Below, piece by piece: positions 35,905 through 42,077 of a DNA stretch of 42,077 nt (position 1 is its first letter; each line of letters opens with the position of its first letter). A model generated the notes under the pieces. The model was given only the letters and a program-made list of their open reading frames with translations, made no database searches and had not been told where the DNA came from. Origin of the DNA: Monosiga brevicollis MX1. Its lineage: Eukaryota; Opisthokonta; Choanoflagellata; Craspedida; Salpingoecidae. The stretch spans positions 1,704,979 through 1,747,055 of the forward strand of contig NW_001865041.1 in the NCBI RefSeq assembly GCF_000002865.3, in the 5' to 3' direction. Both the position numbers and the translations under genes were made by a program.

Positions 35905-37144
35905 ATGACATCTCTTGCGCAAAACGTCGTCGTGATCGGCTCATCCGGTCAGGTCGGCACTGCCACCATCAAGGCCCTCGCCGCCAAGTATGCCAGCAAT
36001 ACCAACGTCAAGGCCGGAGTGCGCGACCCACAGTCGGCCAAGGCCCGCGAAATCGAACGCCTCGGTACCAACATCCACGTTGTCCATGCCGACATGAACG
36101 ACAAGCCGAGCATCCGCACCGTCTGCGCCAATGCCGACGCCGTCTTTGGTACGTTGTGACGCCCGCCGTGTCTCTGGGGATGCGTCACGAATGACCGCGC
36201 GCGTGCACTCTGCTCCCTCCCCGTACTCACTTGCAATGATGATGCGCTCGTCCGCTAGTCGTTGTCCCTGGCCACATTGACCGTGAGCGCCTGGCTCAGA
36301 ATGCCATTGAAGGTGCCGTGGCAGCCAATGCCAAGTTCATCCTCTTGCTCAGCGTCATCACCGCGGACACTGATACCATTTTTGGACGCCAGTTTGGCCC
36401 CATCGAACGGTATCTGAAGAACAAGATCGTGGATTACGCCATTCTACGTGTGCCATTCTTCATTGACAACCTGTGGTCGTCGCAAGGTACGCCTCGCTCG
36501 ACTGCATGTATGCGTGTCTGAGCGTCATCCCGTGAGTTGTTGTTTGATAGCCGACGCCCTTTCTCATGCGCTTGCTTCGTTTACCTCTCTTTCTTCTTCT
36601 TGTAGCCACCATTCGCAGCCAGAGCAAGATTTATGCCCCGGTGAATTCGCGCAAGAAATTCTCCCCCGTGGCCGTGAGCGACGTGGGTGAGGCTGCTGCT
36701 GCCATTCTGGCCAACCATGAGCCTCACCATGGCAAGACATACAAGGTGTGTATGCCATCCCAATTGGCAGTCGTGGTTGCGTGCATGGCCACACCTGTTA
36801 CACCGCTACACCGCAGGCTTGGCACTCACACACGGGGCTCCATCATGTTTGGCTCGTAGGTGGCTATGAAGCCGACCTCGTACAGCAAGATTGCCAAGAG
36901 TGTGTCCAAGGTGCTGGACAAGGACGTAGACTACGTTCAAGTGTCATGGGATGAGACCAAGCAGGCCTTCCTGCAATTGGGTTATCCTGAATGGCAGGTG
37001 AATGGCATGATGGAGCTCCTTCGTTACTTTGACAAGGGCAGCAAGGTCACCAAGGAAAAGTCGTCAGACGTCAAGGAGCTGACCGGCCACAAGGCCACGG
37101 GCGTCAAGAGCTGGATGCGCCCCAAGCAGGCTGCTTTCCACTAA
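35905..37144 (+). CDS. NmrA-like NAD(P)-binding protein
   Basis: Exons 35905-36148, 36259-36486, 36606-36745 and 36860-37144 (all GT-AG) make 298 residues. The N-terminus holds the Rossmann loop VVVIGSSGQVGTATIKAL (GxxGxxG, residues about 8-25), with R39 in GVRDP suggesting NADP(H) contact, then HADMND at the adenine side. VVVPGHIDRERLAQNAIEGA and FILLLSVITAD follow the usual strand order, and YAILRVPFFIDNL is the region after the (lost) active-site Tyr/Lys. This is the atypical SDR NmrA/HSCARG-like group, which often act as redox sensors rather than enzymes. An extra possible terminal exon lies at 37329-37568. Confidence 0.88.
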
Positions 37145-37328
37145 ACCGTGCTCTGCCCGTCTGCATCTGATCAAGGTCAAATCTCGATCATCAGCCTACT
37201 TGTGGTAGCGAATCAAGCCAATCCTGTTTGCGCCTCGCTGCGGTCGGGAACCGACGGCTTTGTGTGTTGCTACACGTGTTTCGTGTTTAGTTAATATGTT
37301 CTTGACCTTACTCTTCCCGTCTTGCCAG

Positions 37329-37568
37329 ATGATCGGTCATGTGTACCGGTCTGTGTCGCCTCGTGCTGTGCACAGAGCAGTTGGCAAGATGTGTGTGATT
37401 GAACCTGTCGTTATTCAAAAGTTGTTGGCTCAGGCTGGTTACCCTGATTGGTCTACAACGTGCACTTTTTTGCACCATGTGAAAAATCGACATGACAAAT
37501 TGGCGGCACTAGTCGAGTTGACAGCGAAACACCTTCAATTTACAAGTAATGAGCCTAAGAGAATGTGA
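37329..37568 (+). CDS. Possible alternative last exon (duplicated) of the NmrA-like gene
   Basis: A strong acceptor (polypyrimidine then TTGCCAG) at 37327-37328 opens an 80-codon frame in phase 0, the same phase as the donor after exon 3 (36745). Its product resembles that of exon 4: KLLAQAGYPDW against AFLQLGYPEW, and VELTAKH against KELTGHK, with similar spacing. It could be spliced in place of exon 4, giving a different C-terminus. The alternative is a decaying duplicated exon. Confidence 0.5.
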   Translation: MIGHVYRSVSPRAVHRAVGKMCVIEPVVIQKLLAQAGYPDWSTTCTFLHHVKNRHDKLAALVELTAKHLQFTSNEPKRM

Positions 37569-37927
37569 AAATATGCATCAAATGCACTGCACAGCACAAC
37601 TACACAATCTTGGTTCCGTGTCTGCACGGCGTATGATCGGGGTGGTATTGGACATGTCTAGAACAGGATCTAAATTATTCTAAACTAAAAGTAGCCTACT
37701 AATCAGAGGACAAATAAAACGCCTCGCATAACCTGTTGGCTTTGTGACATGCCGTGTTTGCTAAGCACCATTGGCCGTAGACCAGCATGCGCCTCAGGTA
37801 TGCATCCGCCGGAATGCAAAAGAAGAAAAAAAAAAAAACTTGGCGGATTTCACCATGACAGCAACGGCTGCATGGGCTGGCGATTTGACTTGGTGTAACC
37901 ATAAAGTTTCTTAAGCACATTGGTACA
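37569..37927. other. Gap between convergent genes
   Basis: Contains an A-run near 37828 and no ORF with features. Probably 3' untranslated sequence of both neighbours. Confidence 0.5.
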
Positions 37928-38703
37928 CTAACGGTGACGCAATGGGCGGGCAGAAAAAAACCATAAACAGGGATGGTGATGAGCATCGAGCATCAAGTTG
38001 TGGGTGGGGGTCCGAGCCGTGCGCCTTACCACGTTTGTATTTTCCAGGACCAGAATGTTGACGCGAAGGTGGGTGGCTGTGGCGCTGGAGGACTGCCGCG
38101 CATGCGTTTCTGGGGCCAGAAGGAGGAGGCACTCCCCGTGGGCCAGAACGGTTTGAATGTTGCGCATGTTAAAGTGGTGGGGTGTGCGGGTGTCAACGTC
38201 GGTGGACGAGCGCCAAAACCAGCGAGCTTTGGGCTTGGACGGGCGGGGCATCAGCGTGGCGCTGCCTTCGGTCACGCTCAAGGTCCAGGTAAAGCGACGG
38301 CTTGAAGGTCGGTGGCAGGAGACGTGCTTTGCCATCAGCTTGTGCAGGGCGGTTGGCGAGCAGGCGTAGGGAATCACGAAGCTGCCACGGTAGGCACAGG
38401 GATGGGCGTTGACGGCAATGCAGCGACAAACGGGGCAGCTCGAATGTTGATCGAGCCAGCCCTGGAGGCAGCCCGTGTGAAAGACATGCTTACATTCCTC
38501 CAGCATCGTCATGGGCTCATGAACGGCATCGTCATCCCTGGAGGACAGCGAGCGAGGGGTGAGGCTTGGTAAACCTGGCATGAACAGCACCGATGAGGGG
38601 GAGTTTGTCGGGGTGCAACGTACAGACAGATGACGCAAGACGTGTGTTCCTCAGGATGGGCAGGCATGTTAGCGTGGCAAGACTGAGCGGCGGTGGCAGC
38701 CAT
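37928..38703 (-). CDS. RING-H2 finger protein
   Basis: Exons 38703-38624 and 38537-37928 (intron GTACGT...CTCCAG) give 229 residues. The RING-H2 is split by the intron: C-V-I-C at the end of exon 1, then [38 protein letters not shown]. That is C-x2-C-x14-C-x-H-x2-H-x2-C-x10-C-x2-C, complete. Such proteins are E3 ubiquitin ligases recruiting E2 enzymes. The 140-residue C-terminus is unfamiliar, rich in His/Arg/Ser, and may be a substrate-binding region. No membrane segment is visible, unlike many RING-H2 ligases. Confidence 0.85.
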
Positions 38704-38825
38704 GGCCGGTGGTCAAGTCAGGCGCACGTCAGAGAACTCGTGGGGCCCAGGGGAAAAGCTGCTTTTTTTTTATTTTATGTGGAAGGCGGTCGGGTTATAA
38801 CCAGGGGTCGGGGGGGGGGAGCAGC

Positions 38826-38826
<1 letters not shown>

Positions 38827-38900
<74 letters not shown>
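38827..38900 (+). repeat. (GT)n microsatellite
   Basis: Uninterrupted GT run of about 37 units; non-coding. Confidence 0.98.
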
Positions 38901-38904
<4 letters not shown>

Positions 38905-39832
38905 GGATGCCGATTGACAGGAAAATGCGGGTGGGCAGATGTGAATGGCCTGTCGGCAGCGCGTCTGAACAAAGTGTGAGTATAGCACGAGGAGCAATTG
39001 GAGGCAAAATTGTGGGCGGTGCACGGGCGGCATTGGGTTGGTCAGTCAGTCCCTGCCTGGTTGGGAGGAGGGGGTTGATGGGGGTTTCGCACATTCGGTG
39101 GGTTGCTGAAGTTGTGGTCATGTGTATTCGCCACGTTCAAGTGACCCACACCCGCACGACCCGAGTTCTTGAAATTATGAACCGGCACCCGCCCGATATG
39201 CCTCTCTACCAGAACCAGAGCGCCATATGTTGGCTGGGTAAGCGCCAGCATCTCCATGTGGCTGCCATATCGGATCGCTTATGCTCACTCATACTTTATC
39301 CTTGGTGACCCAAGCTCCCATGATGACGCCGCACACACACACATCTCTCTCTCAAAAAGTTATTTCAACGTTGTTAGGTTATGGCATTGAGTAATTCACC
39401 GGTTGTGCTGCTTATCGCAGCATGTCATCCCACAAAGCACCTTTTTTGCTTTGTGCAGCTGCTCACACTTTGTGTGCTGGCCAAAGTACATGTAAAAGTA
39501 TTTTACCTTTTTGTTGATGTACCGAGGGCGAAAGCAGTGAGAAAATGGCATCCTTGGGATGCAGGTCTGTGATGAAAGACGCGCGCTTGGAGCTGATCGG
39601 TTGCAGCTCCGGCATCCCATCTGGATCATGAGGTCCTGGGAGTACCATCAGATCAGAACACGGGGCCTGATGGCGCTGATGGCGATCAAGTGCTCGCATG
39701 CACCCTATCCGTTACTGCTTCAAACCGCAGGGGAGAGAGATGGCACGGCATCGTCATCACCACATCAGTCCAACAGTCAACAACACAAGCAGAGCCGCAA
39801 GCAAGCAGAGAATGGAAAAAGCTTGCTTGCTT

Positions 39833-39890
39833 GTTGATGTTGATGTTGATGTTGATGTTGATGTTGATGTTGATGGTGATGATGTTGATG
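39833..39890 (+). repeat. (TTGATG)n microsatellite
   Basis: About eight TTGATG hexamers with minor variation; non-coding. Confidence 0.9.
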
Positions 39891-40130
39891 TGTGTGCCTT
39901 GATGATGATGACCTTGTAGCCAGTGCCTTGCATCAGCAAAACCCGCCACCCCAGCAACGGAACACGGAAACAGAACACTCTGGTACGTGCGAGGCGTCAG
40001 GGTAGCTGGCCAATACGCGGGCGTCATTTTGTGCTTGAGCGTAAACTGACACGTTGACACGCGCAGCCCTCCCTGCCATCCCTCGACTTTGTCGCCCCGC
40101 AGCACCACAATAACACCTGCCGACCTTGAC

Positions 40131-41670
40131 ATGGCGCTGACCATCTCTCCGGCGTCGCCGGTGGCGACCACCACCGCTGATGAATTGCTCGGACACAAGG
40201 AGCAGCTGCAAGCTGCCTTTGCCCGCACCAGTGCCAAGGCCTTCCCCACGGCGGCTCGCGATGCCGTGGTGACGCTCGCTGATACCACGCGCCTGGGCGA
40301 CGCCTGTGCGACTCTGGCGGCAAACCACGTCTCGGCCATACCTGGTAACTTGTTTCCGCTGGTCAAAGATTCTTGCCCGAGTTCATCTCTGGACACTGCC
40401 CGTTTCATCTGACCCCATTTTCCTGGCCCGCATTCATACACAGTCCATCGCCATGACCAGCCTCACAATTTTGTGGGCGTATTTGATCTCTTGACCCTTC
40501 TCAAGTACGTTTGAGACTGAGCCAAAGCTACTCGGTCAACTCCCGTACCGCCCCCTGCACCCTCATCGCCAATGTGGGCCACCCCCTCCCACTCCTGCTC
40601 TGCCAGCACCCGCAAATTTCTCTCTCACACGCGCTCGTACAATGTGCCAAATAACGTTCGCCTCGAATTCTCTAGCTTCCTCTTGGATCACTGCGATACT
40701 CTCCGCCACTGCTGCAGCGAAGAGCCCGAAGACCTCTACGTTGACCTTCACTCCTTCACCTTGGGTGATCTCAACGGCGACTCATACAGCCTCCTCAGCG
40801 ATCTCGTCACTGTGGAGGAGGACGCCCACCTCATGTCCGTCCTTGCTCTCCATGGCGACATTGCCATCTCCACCGTCTTTGTTCGCGCCGCTGATGGCCA
40901 TCTCGTCAATGGCATCACACGCTCGGACATTGTCAACGCCCTACTGTACGCCGTGGGCCCCATTCGCGAGCTTCTCTTCCAACCCATCAGTGGCCTCGGC
41001 CTCAGCCTGCACTTCAAAACCGACACCGTTGCCGGTACTGCCACGCTCTGGAGCGCGCTCCAAGCCATGCGCGAAAAGGTATGAACGTCGTCAGAAAAGT
41101 CATCATACCACACGGCATTGCTGTTATTGTTGGGCTGCTCGGCACAACCTTCACTGGGCTGACCGTGCATGGTCCACCGTCGGGCCATTGAACGCAGCGT
41201 CAAACTGCCGTGGCCGTCGTTGACCCAGACGGCCAGCTCATGGGCGTCATCAGTCTTTTGGATGTCATGTACGTTTCGTTCGCCTCTGGGGTCAAAGGCG
41301 GTCGTGTCATCAACGACAACAGAAGACTGTTTGGTGGTACCTGGTTGCGTTGGCACACAATTTTCTGCTGTCTGTGAGAGGTAGGAAAGGTCAGGTAGAT
41401 GTCTCACATCCACCACGGCTGCCTCCGCCTCGCATACACAGAGCCCTGTTGTTGAACAAATCTGCCATTCGCCTGATGGACCAATCGCTGGAGCGTTGTC
41501 TACACAGCCGCCGACCAGAGGCCCCGGTGACCGCTCTACTCCAAGATAGTCTGGACGCAATTGTTCGGCGCCTGCACGGAACGCAGCAGGAACACGTGCC
41601 CCTCGTTGATCGCAGTCAACGTGTGCAAGGCTATTTTGAAGCCAGCGACATTATCGCTCTGTTCTTGTAA
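40131..41670 (+). CDS. Four-CBS protein, AMPK-gamma / SNF4-like
   Basis: Exons 40131-40344, 40444-40504, 40607-41078, 41198-41268 and 41442-41670 (all GT-AG) make 348 residues; animal AMPK gamma-1 has 331. The CBS signatures are split by introns but clear: VSAIPV...FVGVFDLLTLL; DIAISTVFVRAADGHLVNGITRSDIVNAL; TAVAVVDPDGQLMGVISLLDVM; HVPLVDRSQRVQGYFEASDIIALFL. They occur in the order and spacing of two Bateman modules. This is the fold that binds AMP/ATP in the AMPK gamma subunit. Sequence divergence means it could be another four-CBS regulator, so I give no symbol. The protein ends one residue past the last CBS strand. Confidence 0.85.
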
Positions 41671-42077
41671 AATAAGCTTGAAAAGGTGAAGCACCCCTTC
41701 TTACTGCCAAGGGTTCAAGGCACGCGTCGTCTTGAGGCTTGGCTTTTCATCACAATCCATTGTATTTCGGTCAAAGACCCATCAACTTTCTCTCTTTCTC
41801 TCTGCCAGTCGTGACAAGCATAACCTGCCATTTGATTCACATGTCAATTGGTACCTCAGTATGCTCATGCAGCGCGCAGCGCCGCCCAACAGGAATTGGA
41901 GCCAGAGTAAAATAATAAAGGCCCCGCCTTGGGACAGGCTAGGAGGGATTGAAGACAATACAAAAAAGCAACTAATAACAAAACCAATAACCAGGCGAAA
42001 CCACGCTCGCCTTTGGCACATCTCTCAGCGCCAGGCGCAGACAACTCAAGTCCAGCCTTCACGTGCCCCCCCCCCCC
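41671..42077. other. 3' flank to window edge
   Basis: Contains an AATAAA at about 41911 that could end the CBS transcript, and a terminal C-run at the window edge, probably an assembly end. No gene seen. Confidence 0.5.

Larger units (their letters stand above)
38704..40130. other. Repeat-bearing intergenic region
   Basis: Holds a (GT)n tract (38827-38900) and a TTGATG hexamer tract (about 39833-39890). ORFs through these are simple-repeat artefacts. The last 100 bases are the CBS gene promoter and leader. Confidence 0.55.

Noticed and set aside
38593-39308. Val/Cys- or Thr/His-repeat ORFs
   Set aside because: Translation of the (GT)n microsatellite.

Overview
The window joins two very different sequences. 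Positions 1 to about 15,620 are AT-richer, intron-free and tightly packed with 27 or so short genes on both strands. They read as the right-hand part of a small double-stranded DNA virus of the polinton-like / small nucleocytoplasmic-virus kind. From about 15,640 to the end the sequence is a GC-richer nuclear genome with GT-AG introns of roughly 70 to 250 bases, a U6 snRNA gene, DNA transposons, microsatellites and widely spaced genes. Spliced genes for a Ragulator subunit (LAMTOR1-like), a mu-type glutathione transferase, a four-CBS AMPK-gamma-like protein and a mucin-like WSC surface protein suggest a unicellular opisthokont. A choanoflagellate is my best guess, not proven. The simplest reading is an endogenous (integrated) virus in a protist chromosome; an assembly join is the alternative.

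Virus (1-15,620). The left edge cuts a family B DNA polymerase (complement 1-776) that is recognisable by its motif A. Other recognisable core genes are an A32/FtsK-like packaging ATPase (6000-6776), a candidate double-jelly-roll major capsid protein (complement 8746-9975) and a VLTF3-like late transcription factor (complement 11095-11700). There are also two small zinc-finger proteins, several single-pass membrane proteins and a pair of MORN-variant repeat paralogs (complement 3659-4270; 14117-14725). Five divergent gene pairs share AT-rich intergenic gaps of only 9-13 bases with a TATATTATAT-type core. Perfect or near-perfect inverted repeats lie at several gene boundaries. No integrase or protease is visible here; the left end of the element is outside the window.

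Virus edge (15,250-15,620). This region holds three 31-bp tandem units, a 48-bp exact copy of the 3' end of the gene at 12926-14089, two 60-bp tandem units, and a 40-nt near-perfect palindrome. It looks like a terminus or replication/integration region.

Host part. In order: an unknown two-exon gene (15689-16901); a 123-bp tandem array; a U6 snRNA gene on the minus strand followed by a tandem array of truncated U6 3' ends; three copies of a MITE-like element (18290, 20865, 23654); a repeat-rich stretch without convincing genes; a TIR-like/TPR gene (21560-23521, minus); a complete Tc1/mariner-type transposon with a frameshifted transposase (24333-26449); a mu-type GST (27507-28458, minus); a hypothetical gene (28615-29145, minus); a WSC mucin-like membrane protein (29715-32261, minus); LAMTOR1 (33436-34831); an NmrA-like NAD(P)-binding protein with a possible alternative last exon (35905-37568); a RING-H2 protein (37928-38703, minus); and a CBS-domain protein (40131-41670). 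I assembled exon structures by hand from splice signals and reading-frame continuity; each gives an open frame whose length is a multiple of three.
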